Assembly (NCBI RefSeq): GCF_031143425.1
Contig: NC_090438.1
Coordinates: forward strand, 775,755,138-775,819,137
DNA length: 64,000 nucleotides
Source: Pleurodeles waltl
Lineage: Eukaryota > Chordata > Amphibia > Caudata > Salamandridae
Direction of reading: 5' to 3'
Part shown: positions 30,437-39,759 of the stretch, piece after piece
Position numbering within the stretch: position 1 is the first letter of the stretch
How the letters are laid out: the number at the start of each line of letters is the position of its first letter
Notes under the pieces: model-generated
Database searches by the model: none
What the model was told of the DNA's origin: nothing
Seen by the model: only the letters and a program-made list of their open reading frames with translations
Program-made: the position numbers and the translations under genes

Positions 30437-33349
30437 TTAATGAAAGAGATGGCGTAGAACAGCTTGTCCTACTAGAGAGTCGGTTCTTTGTGATGACTCC
30501 AAACAATAGTGTTGCATAAAGGAGTGCGTAGTTTTCCATATCACAGCTTGGCATATCTTATCAAGGGCAATACCTTGAAAAAAAGCAGCCGATGTGGAGA
30601 CTGCTCTCGTGGAGTGGGCTCTCGGGTGCCTAGTCAGCGGTCTTCCTGCCTTAGTGTGACAGAATTGGATTGTCGAGGAAATCCATCGGGCTATAGTGGC
30701 CTTGGTTACTCCTGTTCCCTGTCGTCCAAGAGAATAAGATACTAGGAGTTGGTCTGATTTTCTGATTTGTTTGGTACTTTGAAGATAAAATTTTAGGCAT
30801 TGTTTGATGTCCAAAGAGTGTAGAGTTTTCTCTGCGATCGTAGTAGGATTTGGAAAAAAGGTTCGTAGAATCACGGGTTCATTGAGATGGAACGAAGATT
30901 GCACCTTGGGAATGTATTTGGGGTTGGTTCTGAGCATAACGAAGTCTTCAGAGAAAACTAAAAAGGGTTCTTTAGTAGTGAACGCCTGTATATCACTGAC
31001 TCTCCTGGTAGAGGTGAGAGCGAGCAAGGTTGCCACTTTCAAAATGATGTACTTGAGTTCCGCCCTATGAATGGGCTCGAAAGGAGCTTTCATGAGCTGG
31101 GAAAGGACAATATTAAGGTGCCACTCTGGCGGAGGTAGCCACACCGGGGGAAAAGTGCGGAAAAGCCCTTTCATAAACTGCTTAATGATTCTGGATGAGC
31201 CGATAGATGGCATCTCAGCCGATCGTCTGTATGAGGCTATAGCAGCTAGGTGAATCTTGACTGATGCATGGCAAAGACCAGCTTTGGAGAGAGAGAGCAG
31301 GTAAGAAAGAATTTGCTCAGGGTTAATTTGAAATGGTTGAAAATTGTTCTGAGAGCACCAAACACAAAATCTCTTCCATTTGAGTGTGTACATCTTATTT
31401 GTGCTCTCTGCTCGTGCCCTAGATAAAATAAGTCTACATTCTTGATCGATGTTCATATCGTGAAACTCTCTGTACTCAGGAACCAAGCATGCAATTGTAG
31501 TGAAGCTGGGTCGGGATGTAGGATGAGACCCTGATTCTTCGTTAGAAGATTGTGGTTGCAAGGAAGGCGGACTGGATTGGCCACAGACCGGAGTAGGAGC
31601 TCCGTGTACCAGTACTGTCTGGGCCATTTGGGGGCTATAAGAATGATCCTGCAGCATTCGGACTTCATTTTCCTGAGGAGCCTGGGAATCAGTGGGATGG
31701 GGGGAAAAGCGTATGCAAAGATCCCGGACCATCGCATCAAAAGAGCATTTCCCCACGACCCAGGGAGTGGGTATTGACTGGCATAAAACTGGCATTTGGC
31801 ATTCAGGTTGGTGGCAAACAAGTCTAGGATCGGCCGACCCCATCGTTGGAAGATGCCGTCGAGTATGTTCGGGTTGAGTTCTCACTCGTGGCAGTTGTCG
31901 TCCGTCCTGCTGAGAGAGTCCGCTAGGGCGTTGTTGACCCCAGGCAGGTACTCCACCCTGAGGTGGACGTTGTTCAGTGTGAGCCAGTCCCAAAGAGACT
32001 GAGCTTCTCTTGAGAGGGAGAGTGATCTTGTTCCTCCCTGCTTGTTGATGTAAAACATACTTGTTGTGTTGTCCGTTCTGACAAACACTGAGGATCCTGC
32101 GATGCGTGGCAGAAAAGCCTTGCGCGTGAGATGGATCGCCTTCAGCTCTAACAGGTTTATGTGCATTTCTTTTTGGAGCTTGGACCATCTGCCTTGAATG
32201 CACATGTCCTGCAAATGGCCTCCCCATCCTTCCAAGGAGGCGTCTGTGGTGATGACAAAGTCTGTTATTGGTGCTAGAAAAGTAAGACCTTGGGAGAGGT
32301 GGTTGGTGTGAGACCACCATTTCAACGCCTGCCGAATTTTTGGTGTGAAAGTTATCAAGTCGTCGAAGGACCCTTGCGACTGGGTCCATTGAAGTTGCAG
32401 TTCTTCTTGCAGCGGCCTCATTTTGAGTCTTGCTAGCCGTACTAGGACTATGGATGAGGAAATCATGCCCAGGAGCGACTTGAACAGTCGTACTGAAACA
32501 AACTCTTTTGTGGAGATTCTGACAGCCAAGTGGGTTACCTTCTGCTGCCTTGATGGAGTGAGATATGCCTTGTTTTGGATAGTGTCTAATTCTGCTCCCA
32601 GGAAAACTCTTCTGCATGAGGGAAGCACGACTGACTTCTGTAGATTCACTGTTAGAACCAAACTGTGGAATAGTTTTAAGCAGGCGTTTGTCGCTTTGGA
32701 AGCTAGTAGAGATGACGGAGCTTTTATGAGCCAGTCGTCCAGGTATGGGAACACCTGGAAACCCTTGCTTCAGAGGAAACCTGCGACTGGGGCAAGGCAT
32801 TTCGTGAAGATTCTTGGAGCTGATCTGAGACCAAATGGTAGGACTTTGAACTGATAATGGGCACCGGCTACCGTAAAGCGGTGATATTTGCGATGTTTTC
32901 GGTGTATTGGTATGTGGAAGTAGGCGTCCTGGAGATCTAGAGTTGTCATAAAATCTCCAGGATTGAGGAGGTGCAGGATATCCGATAGTGTGATCATCCG
33001 GAAAGATTGCTTCCGAAGGAACTTGTTGAGTTTCCTGAGGTCTAGTATAGGACGCCACTCCCCTGTCTTCTTCCTTATGAGGAAAAAACGGGAGTAGAAT
33101 CCGAGACCTCGTTGTTGTACTGGAACTGCCTCTATAGCTCCTTTGGCAAGCAGGCTGAATACCTCCCCTTGAAGCAGACGAAGATGGAGAGATCTGCCTG
33201 ATGTTGGTGGATGATGCGGTGGCTTTTGTATGAATTCCAGGGTATGACCTCTTGTCACTATATCCAGCACCCATCTGTCTGATGTTATTTTCTTCCACTC
33301 TTGGATGTAGTTGGAAATATTTGCTCCTATTTGCTGATGGTGTGGGCAT
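30437..33349 (-). CDS. DIRS tyrosine recombinase in a 970-codon open frame
   Basis: The recombinase domain occupies about residues 632-970 (31456-30437). Catalytic residues visible: Arg782 in TSTRRVSDI, His912 and Arg915 in HSTRAVS, His942 in THSFMQHY and Tyr948. An N-terminal SAM-like region precedes it (CRLILSRARAESTNKMYTLKWKRF). It cuts and joins circular DIRS DNA. The frame is unbroken. Upstream it stays open for another 489 codons across the RT/RNase H gene in a different frame; that overlap may or may not be translated. The true start is not known. Confidence 0.85.
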   Translation of the reverse strand: MPTPSANRSKYFQLHPRVEENNIRQMGAGYSDKRSYPGIHTKATASSTNIRQISPSSSASRGGIQPACQRSYRGSSSTTTRSRILLPFFPHKEEDRGVASYTRPQETQQVPSEAIFPDDHTIGYPAPPQSWRFYDNSRSPGRLLPHTNTPKTSQISPLYGSRCPLSVQSPTIWSQISSKNLHEMPCPSRRFPLKQGFPGVPIPGRLAHKSSVISTSFQSDKRLLKTIPQFGSNSESTEVSRASLMQKSFPGSRIRHYPKQGISHSIKAAEGNPLGCQNLHKRVCFSTTVQVAPGHDFLIHSPSTASKTQNEAAARRTATSMDPVARVLRRLDNFHTKNSAGVEMVVSHQPPLPRSYFSSTNNRLCHHHRRLLGRMGRPFAGHVHSRQMVQAPKRNAHKPVRAEGDPSHAQGFSATHRRILSVCQNGQHNKYVLHQQAGRNKITLPLKRSSVSLGLAHTEQRPPQGGVPAWGQQRPSGLSQQDGRQLPRVRTQPEHTRRHLPTMGSADPRLVCHQPECQMPVLCQSIPTPWVVGKCSFDAMVRDLCIRFSPHPTDSQAPQENEVRMLQDHSYSPQMAQTVLVHGAPTPVCGQSSPPSLQPQSSNEESGSHPTSRPSFTTIACLVPEYREFHDMNIDQECRLILSRARAESTNKMYTLKWKRFCVWCSQNNFQPFQINPEQILSYLLSLSKAGLCHASVKIHLAAIASYRRSAEMPSIGSSRIIKQFMKGLFRTFPPVWLPPPEWHLNIVLSQLMKAPFEPIHRAELKYIILKVATLLALTSTRRVSDIQAFTTKEPFLVFSEDFVMLRTNPKYIPKVQSSFHLNEPVILRTFFPNPTTIAEKTLHSLDIKQCLKFYLQSTKQIRKSDQLLVSYSLGRQGTGVTKATIARWISSTIQFCHTKAGRPLTRHPRAHSTRAVSTSAAFFQGIALDKICQAVIWKTTHSFMQHYCLESSQRTDSLVGQAVLRHLFH

Positions 33350-33642
33350 TGGGGGAGCATAGCCGGTGCCTGTAGAAGATCATTGTTTTCTGGGTTGATC
33401 TCTGGATTGTGAACCTTGTCTTCGTTTACCTCCTTGTCTGGCGTAGGAAGCAGTAGATGATTGCCTGTACTGTTGGTGGTAGGAAGGCCTATACTGGGAT
33501 TGTTGGTATTGCCTGTGGAAGGAACCTCGAAATGAGGTGAAACCTCTTCCTCTAGCACCCCGAAAGGGCGGTTTCCGGTACTGCAGGGTACCCAGGGACT
33601 TGGCAGTGTCTGTGTCAGTCTTGATGGCTTGGAGCGCGTCAT
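31882..33642 (-). pseudogene. DIRS reverse transcriptase and RNase H, one stop
   Basis: RT motifs: WRPILDLRKLNKFL, TTLDLQDAYFHIPI, FGLRSAPRIFTK, then the catalytic YLDD (in FPYLDDWLI). RNase H: VITTDASLEGWGGHL, NLLELKAI, VRTDNTT and ADSLSR. The only break I see is TGA at 32770-32772, between GFL and SKGFQVFPYLDD; CGA (Arg) to TGA is the likely cause. The gene begins within the gag end region in another frame and overlaps the recombinase frame. Confidence 0.85.
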
Positions 33643-33979
33643 CTACGTGCTTGCCAAATAGAGATTCGCCATCGTAAGGCATGTCTAGGATCCGGGACTG
33701 CACTTCCGGCCTGAAAGATGTGGCTTTGAGCCAACCTTGGCAGCGTAAGACAGCGGCACCTGCTAGTTGACGAAAACCAGTAGAGGCTATATCAAGAGCG
33801 CAGTCGATTATTTCTTCCGACGTACGCTCACCCTCTTGGAGGATCTTCCGTGCCTCTGCTTGCTTACTTTCAGGGATGAGGTCCAAGAAAGGTTGCATGT
33901 CCGACCACATTTGGCGGTCATAACGACCCAGAATTGCCAAAGAATTTGCTGCTCTGACAGCCTTCCTTTTAGTATTAGA

Positions 33980-34163
33980 TCGACATCCCAAGAGACCTTG
34001 TTTAGGAAGGCTTTAAAAATGTGGCTATTTAGAGTCTAATCACCATGGGATCGTTAGATGATGACACCTTGCCGTTTGTATGAAAAGCGCTACAAGGCCT
34101 TCGGGCAGTATTTTAGGCGCTATATAAGCTATTATAACATAACATAACATAACATAACATAAA
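33980..34163 (+). mobile_element. 5'-truncated LINE 3' end with (CATAA)n tail
   Basis: The plus strand reads TLFRKALKMWLFRV then a stop at 34037-34039, the usual C terminus of CR1/L2-like ORF2 proteins. It then runs about 120 bp of 3' UTR ending GGCGCTATATAAGC and five CATAA repeats (34133-34161). It interrupts DIRS gag. The left boundary is uncertain by about 20 bp. Confidence 0.7.
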
Positions 34164-35194
34164 ATTGCTGACATGGAGGAGAATCTTTTGCCTATATTAT
34201 CCAATCTCCGTCCTTCTTTGTCTGGAGGAGTAGAGATAAGCGTCTATGGGTTTTTGGAGCGCCTTTGAGCAGCCTGTGAGATAACTGAGTCAGGCTTTGG
34301 ATGGGCAGTAAGACATGCCGGAGAGTCTTGGGTTGCCTTGTATTTCATGTCCAGTTTTTGCGGGACTGGTGGAACTGTAGCCGGGTTGCGCATAATCTTT
34401 GTACCTTCGCTCCATATGAAATCAATAATCGGAATGGACCGTACAGACTTCTGTGACTGCTCCTTAAAATCATGTAGGAAACATTCCGACTGGGAGACAG
34501 ATGTTGGAAGGTGAAAGCGTACAGCAGCTCTGTCCATAAGATTATGGAAACCACCTATGTCCTCGGGTGGAGAATCAGAGGGGCGAGGAGGTGGTGGAGA
34601 AGGAGTGGGGGCTAAGTAATCATCCCATTCCTCAGTAGGATGTTGCGGGGTAGAAATGTATCCTTCCTCTTCTTCTTCCCCTGAAGTGGAACCTTCATCT
34701 CTAGGGGGTGCAGCTAACACCGAGTGGGATGTAATTCTTGGAGTAGCTGGAGGAGGAGGGACATTGATTGGTGTCACCGGAGAAACTGGCGCTGGTGGCT
34801 GATCTTCTGCTGCCAGTGGGAACCTTCTCCTATAATCCTGTAGCATAGATTGTAAATCCTGGATTAAGGAGGAAGGCATCTGTATAGAGTCTCTATGCTG
34901 AGGCTCCCTTGGTTGGTAATAGTGTTCCTGATGAGAGTAGTACGTTGGTACTGGTCATACTCATCCTCGTCATCTTCTTCTTGATACTTGACGTGGAGCT
35001 GTGAGGTGCTGTGGGCATCTCCGAATGGACCTTCATCAGATTCCTCCCAGTCAAGAAGATGACTGGGTACTAAAGTTGACACTTTGCTTGGAGATGTGTC
35101 TATTGGATAAATGTCTGGTGTGAGCAGAGATGTGATCCTGACCATGGCTCAGAGATCTGAAGACCTGGAAGAGGTAGGAGTTGCCTCTATCTGC

Positions 35195-35665
35195 CTAATA
35201 GGCACCAGTGCAGTCGTCGATGGCGTGAAAGTTGACGGAGCCGTGGACGGTACTGATTTTTCCATCGATGATGGTCTCGTCGACGATGGTCTCGTCGACG
35301 GTAGTCTCGTCGACGGTAGTGTCGTCGACGTTGTCGACGGTAGTGTCGTCGATGGTAGTGTCTTCGTCGCCGACGACTTCTTTGACGGTGTCCCCGTCGA
35401 TGGTGAAACAGCCGATGACATTGGCGTCGCTGACGTTATAGTCGACGGGGCAGTCGGCCACGGTGTTATAATCAACGATGTTTTTGTTGTCGATGGCGTA
35501 CTCGTCGACGGAGGTTTGAGTGAGGGGATAGGAGCCCTTACCGTCGATGTTAGAGTAGTCAGCGCTGACGACGGTCTCGGCGACGATGTAGTGGAGACGG
35601 TAGTTATTAGTACCGTCGTCGTCGTCACGGTCGTCGACGGTGGTGTCGTCGTCGATCTGATTTTA
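35195..35665 (-). repeat. GTCGACG-rich tract in DIRS gag
   Basis: Dozens of near copies of GTCGACGGTAGT and variants, in units of 12-18 bp. On the minus strand it encodes Ser/Thr/Pro repeats (TLPSTRLPSTRPSSTRPSS) in the gag frame. It is very CpG-rich for this window. Confidence 0.75.
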
Positions 35666-36178
35666 AGAGTCACTTTTCCAGAAGTAGGAGGCTCTGAAGA
35701 AGGAGAGAGACAGTAGGACTCCTTCTTCTGAAGAGGAGAGGAAGGCTCAGAGGAGACTGAAGTCTGTAAGCCCTTCCCATGATGTAATTTCTACCTCTTC
35801 CTAGATTTTTCTGTGTGGCCCAGGTCCTCAGATTTGGACCTTTTATGTGGCCTCTCTGACCCACTCTCCTCACCTGAAGTACAGGATTTAGCCTGTAACC
35901 ATGTCAGGAGCCTACCCTCACGGTCTCTGAGGGTCTTTGTGGAGAAGGTGCGACAGATTTTGCAGTCCTTAACCTGGTGTTGTGGGTAGAGACAATACAA
36001 GCAGTCTTTATGTGGATCATCCACATGGAGCCTTTTCTTTCCACAGGTCTTGCAAGGGCGGAAAAGGCCTTTTCTAGAAGAATCCGACATATTTTCAATT
36101 CTTTTGAGAGAAAATGTTCTGAAGTAGAAGAAAAACTGAGCAGAGCTCAGGGAGACTCCCTTCACACGACGTGTGGTA

Positions 36179-36432
36179 GAAAATCTGAGGAAGGGAGCTT
36201 CTCTGGAGAAGGTTCTAGAGGGTGCTGGTGCCTGATTGGACATCAGGCAGGTTTGGGTCCTTTCACAAAAGGACATGGATAGGCTATATGAGCAATTGCT
36301 GTCTCCATTATAGCCTATGGCAAAAAAAAAAATATTTGTTAATTATTGCTATTTTATGTACCGTGGGACTCCCACTTCGACGACGGATATGATTCAAGCA
36401 TGTGAATTTATGAAAGATCCAATACTGGATAA
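36179..36432. repeat. DIRS right terminal repeat
   Basis: Inverted counterpart of 29631-29887. It ends AATACTGGATAA at 36432, directly joined to Penelope codons ACT ATT ATT. It lacks the 28-bp extension found on the left. Confidence 0.85.
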
Positions 36433-38848
36433 ACTATTATTGATCATGATAAGGGCATTACTGCCTGTAGACACTTTTTATGTACTAGATCACTGAAATA
36501 TTTGGCCCATACTGATATGATAATAGACATGATAAGGTATTGTTTAACCAATAACTTTTTCTTGTTCAATGGGGTCTTATACCACCAGACCCTCGGGACT
36601 GCAATGGGTACATGTTTTGCTACGAGTTTTGACTGCCTCTTCCTTGGTTGGTGGGAAGAGACAATCTTCAAAGATGAAGAATGATACCCAGAAGCCAATC
36701 AGGCAATTCTGTGGCTAAGATACATTGATGACCTTTTCATTATCTGGAAAGGGACGGAAGAAGAGGCTATACATTTTGTGGACAAGTTAAACAATAATGA
36801 TTTGAACATTGGTTTGACTTATAATATAAGTAGCTCTTCTATTGAATTCTTGGATATTTTGATAAAGATCAGTGAACAGAATATTACTACTGAACTGTTT
36901 TGTAAGAATACAGCAGGTAATAGTTTATTACATGCTTCGAGTGGTCATCCAGACAATTTAAAATGGAGTATCCCCTATGGAGAATTATTAAGAGCTAAAA
37001 GAATCAGTAGTACTGATTCAGCTTTTGAAGCAGAACAAAGGGAGATGACTATGAGATTTAAACAGCGGGGATATCCCGAATGGGTGATCAAGAAAGCAAT
37101 TGACAAAACTAAGGGGATAAAAAGATCTGATACTCTCTTTGACAATACTACCAAACAAGAGACAGATGATAATGATGGGACCAGACTTATCATGAAATAT
37201 AATGAGGATACGAGACAGATTATTAATATTATTTTAAAAAATTGGAACATTTTGAAAAGCGACCCTGTTATTGGGGGCACAATACAGAAAAGACCACAGA
37301 TTACCTATAGAAGAGGACGGAGCTTACATTATATCTTAAGATCAAATGATATTACCACAATTCGGCAATTGAGACAACATAACTTACAAGGTTTCTTTCC
37401 GTGCGGCCATTGCAAGGCATGGTGCAACAGCATTGTGCGGAAGCAATATGCTGTATGCAAACCTGGGAAAGTCAGACAAATTAATCAATTTATAACTTGC
37501 AGTACCCCTTTTGTGATTTATATATTAGAATGCCCTTGCCTAAGATGGTATGTTGGTAGCACCAAACATAGGCCCTCATTACAACCCTGGCGGTCGGCGG
37601 AGAAGCGGCGGTCTTACCGCCAACAGGCTGGCGGTAAAAAATTTGGAATTATGACCATGGCGGTTACCGCCATGGTCATCCGCCACTTCTCCGATCCGAC
37701 CGCTGGGCTGGAGATCTGGGTCTCCAGCCCGGCGGTCGTCACAATACCGCTGGCGGTATCATGACCCGGCTTACCGCCATGGATTTCATGGGGTTTGGAA
37801 CCACAATGAAATCCATTGTGGTGAGCACTATCAGTGCCAGGGAATTCCTTCCCTGGCACTGAAAGGGGTCTCCCCCATCCCCCACCCCCACCCGAGTTCT
37901 TCCCCTACACCCCCCACCACCCCTGCCACCCCCAAAGGTGGCAGGACCCCCATCCCCACCCCTACCCCCAACATTAAATTACACATTCACACCCGACAAG
38001 CACGCAGGCACCACCAACAAACATACCCGCACACACACCAACATACATGCCAACAGCCACACACACAGTCATACGCACACACCCACATTCAGACATACAC
38101 GCACACATCCATACAGACATACATACAGACACGCACTCATTTCCAAACACACAACACCCCGGCATGCATACACGCACTCACACACCCCCTCTACATACAC
38201 ACATGCACGCCCCCCCCACCGCCTCCCCCCAATGGACGATCAACTTACCTGGTCCGTTGATCCTCCAGAAGGGGATGGGATCCATGGGGGCTGCTCCGCC
38301 ACCACCACACCGTCAACAGAACACCGCCACGCCGAATCACAGAATGTGATTCGGTGGGCGGTGTTCTGTTGACGTGGCGGTGGAGGTGGAGCAACCTCCA
38401 CTTCCCCGCCGCCTGCCAGTATGGCTGCTGGCGGCTCTCCGTCTGAAAAAGGACAGAGGGCTGCCAGCAGTCATAATACGCCGAGCGGAAAACCGCCACC
38501 ACTGGCGGTCTTCAGCACGGTGGTCCCTCGGCGGTCTTGTCAAAAGACCGCCGAGGTCGAACTGACCCCCATAGTGTTAAGAAACGGATTTTAGAGCATA
38601 TGCGTGCGATTACATCAAATGATGAGCATTATCCGGTAGCAAGGCATTTTAAAGAAAAACACAACTCTGATTGTACCAAACTATCCTATTTTGGCATTGA
38701 ACATGTTCCTCCATATCACAGAGGAGGGAACAGAGAATTAGTGTTAAGGAAAAAAGAGTCAATATATATCTTAGAGTTAGAGACCAAGACTCAGATAGGT
38801 TTGAATATGGGGGAAGAATTAAATACTCACCTGTATGACAACTATTAG
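36433..38848 (+). pseudogene. Penelope-like protein, RT palm to GIY-YIG endonuclease
   Basis: Continues in phase from 29602. RT: NFFLFNGVLYHQTLGTAMG and RYIDDLFIIW with intact YIDD (about 36719-36748); one TGA at 36682. The RT thumb and linker run to 37500. The GIY-YIG domain begins VIYILECPCLRWYVGSTKH (37513-37569). After the inserted element (37571-38570) it resumes with RILEHMRAITSNDEHYPVARHF, ending at TAG after THLYDNY (38848). The endonuclease nicks DNA to prime reverse transcription. Removing the insert and one ATA restores the frame. Confidence 0.88.
37571..38570. mobile_element. 1,000-bp non-autonomous Harbinger-like element rich in hairpins
   Basis: Termini GGCCCTCATTACAACC and the inverted partner ending TGACCCCC are flanked by ATA on each side (37568-37570, 38571-38573). 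Perfect or near-perfect inverted repeats: 37651-37679 (14-bp arms, 1-nt loop), 37744-37759 (7-bp arms), 37779-37816 (11-bp arms), 37832-37861 (13-bp arms) and 38311-38374 (about 29-bp arms, few mismatches). A C-rich then CA-rich stretch spans 37860-38220. No coding capacity. Confidence 0.85.
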
Positions 38849-39732
38849 GATACTATAAATTCTGAAAAGATTATACAAATTGATTTGTAATGAATATGTT
38901 ATGATTTATTAGAGTGTGTAAATAGTAAGTTCTTAGTATTTATAGAGTTAACTTATGGAATTTATTATATACATTATTGAATTATGGATTGAATCTGCAG
39001 TGGTGTGATGGCTGATTATGTATCTAGCTATCGATTTAATTTTTGAGCTTTTATTTATTTATTTATTCATTTATGTATAGATTCTTTTCAGATGTAATGG
39101 GTCGGAAGGAAAACTACTGAACTGTGCTTGCCTTCATTCATTCATTCTCCCTATCTTTCACGTTATCGTTGGGTGACCTGCTTTGCAGATTTTCAGATAA
39201 GAATATTTAATAAAGTAATGTAGATACTTTTATGGCCTTTTAATAAGATCATGGTGGTGTATAATTAATTATTTAGGTGGACTCATCCATTTACAGTGTA
39301 TGAATTTATTATCTGCTTATATTTCTATTTGGGCTTGAAATTAAAATATTATATTGTTTATATTGTGGTCCAGAGAAATAGTAACTTTAATATATGTAAC
39401 ACTGTTTTTTGTTTGCTTTCCCTTTTTTGAAAATAATCTATAATATCATGATTACATCAAGTTATATTTAGTGGCATTAATTGGATTTACTATTAATATT
39501 GATATTATGTCAGTACATGCAAAGAGGTTGTGGTGTGTGGTTTTGATTTGAATCACTTGTCTATTGTGCTATTTTTATGTTTATGATAAGATGGTATTTA
39601 GTGGTGGTCTATTGGTGACAATTATCATGTGACCAAGGCTGCTGTGTCAGCCGAAACGCGTTGTGTTTCGATTAAACTGATTTTTGCTTTTCCTTGAATC
39701 CTGAGTGTGCGAGTATTATTTTTTCTTTTGTG
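38849..39732 (+). other. Penelope-like element 3' region, no gene
   Basis: AT-rich. AATAAA at 39209-39214 could be its poly(A) signal. A small structured motif with a GAAAC box sits at 39629-39670. Nothing else is recognisable. Confidence 0.5.
39629..39670 (+). other. Structured motif resembling a decayed hammerhead ribozyme core
   Basis: GGCTG (39637-39641) pairs with CAGCC (39648-39652), followed directly by GAAAC. That is the stem II plus GAAA arrangement of hammerhead ribozymes. The strand before the stem reads GTGACCA where CTGANGA is needed, so two invariant positions are changed. Penelope-like elements are known to carry hammerheads, which is why it is listed. Activity is unlikely for this copy. 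Confidence 0.3.
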
Positions 39733-39759
39733 TTATATATATATATATATATATATATA
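39733..39759. repeat. (TA)n microsatellite
   Basis: About 13 TA repeats at the boundary between the Penelope 3' region and the minus-strand LINE. Confidence 0.9.

Larger units (their letters stand above)
33380..36090 (-). pseudogene. DIRS gag-like protein, interrupted
   Basis: ATG at 36090 starts MSDSSRKGLFRPC. A Cys/His cluster (CKTCGKKRLH, then CLYCLYPQHQVKDCKICR) follows within residues 12-50. TAG at 35791 interrupts. The same frame continues through a Ser/Thr/Pro-rich tract (35665-35150) to about 34870, where a one-base shift occurs. The next frame has the acidic and Pro-rich region and the conserved IPIIDFIWSEG. A LINE tail (33980-34163) then splits it before SLAILGRYDRQMW. The C-terminal end is Gly/Arg/Gln-rich (RGARGRGFTSFRG). 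It would bind element RNA. Confidence 0.8.
29603..36432 (-). mobile_element. DIRS-like tyrosine-recombinase retrotransposon
   Basis: On the minus strand: gag (36090-33380), RT/RNase H (33642-31882) and tyrosine recombinase (to 30437). Inverted terminal repeats lie at 29631-29887 and 36179-36432. An internal complementary region (29953-30059) joins the complements of the two termini. No target duplication is visible, as expected for recombinase-mediated entry. A short LINE tail sits in gag. The total is 6,830 bp. Few defects suggest a fairly young copy. Confidence 0.92.
28318..39732 (+). mobile_element. Penelope-like element, split by DIRS and Harbinger-like insertions
   Basis: The coding part starts about 28380, is split at 29602/36433 by the DIRS element and at 37570/38571 by the 1,000-bp Harbinger-like element, and ends at 38848. 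RT and GIY-YIG endonuclease signatures are both present, the hallmark of endonuclease-bearing Penelope-like elements. About 880 bp of AT-rich 3' region follow. The element itself spans about 3.6 kb once insertions are removed. It is dead through several stops. Confidence 0.85.

Noticed and set aside
35111..35716. 201-codon plus-strand Val/Asp/Gly-rich frame
   Set aside because: Shadow of the GTCGACG tract in DIRS gag on the other strand.
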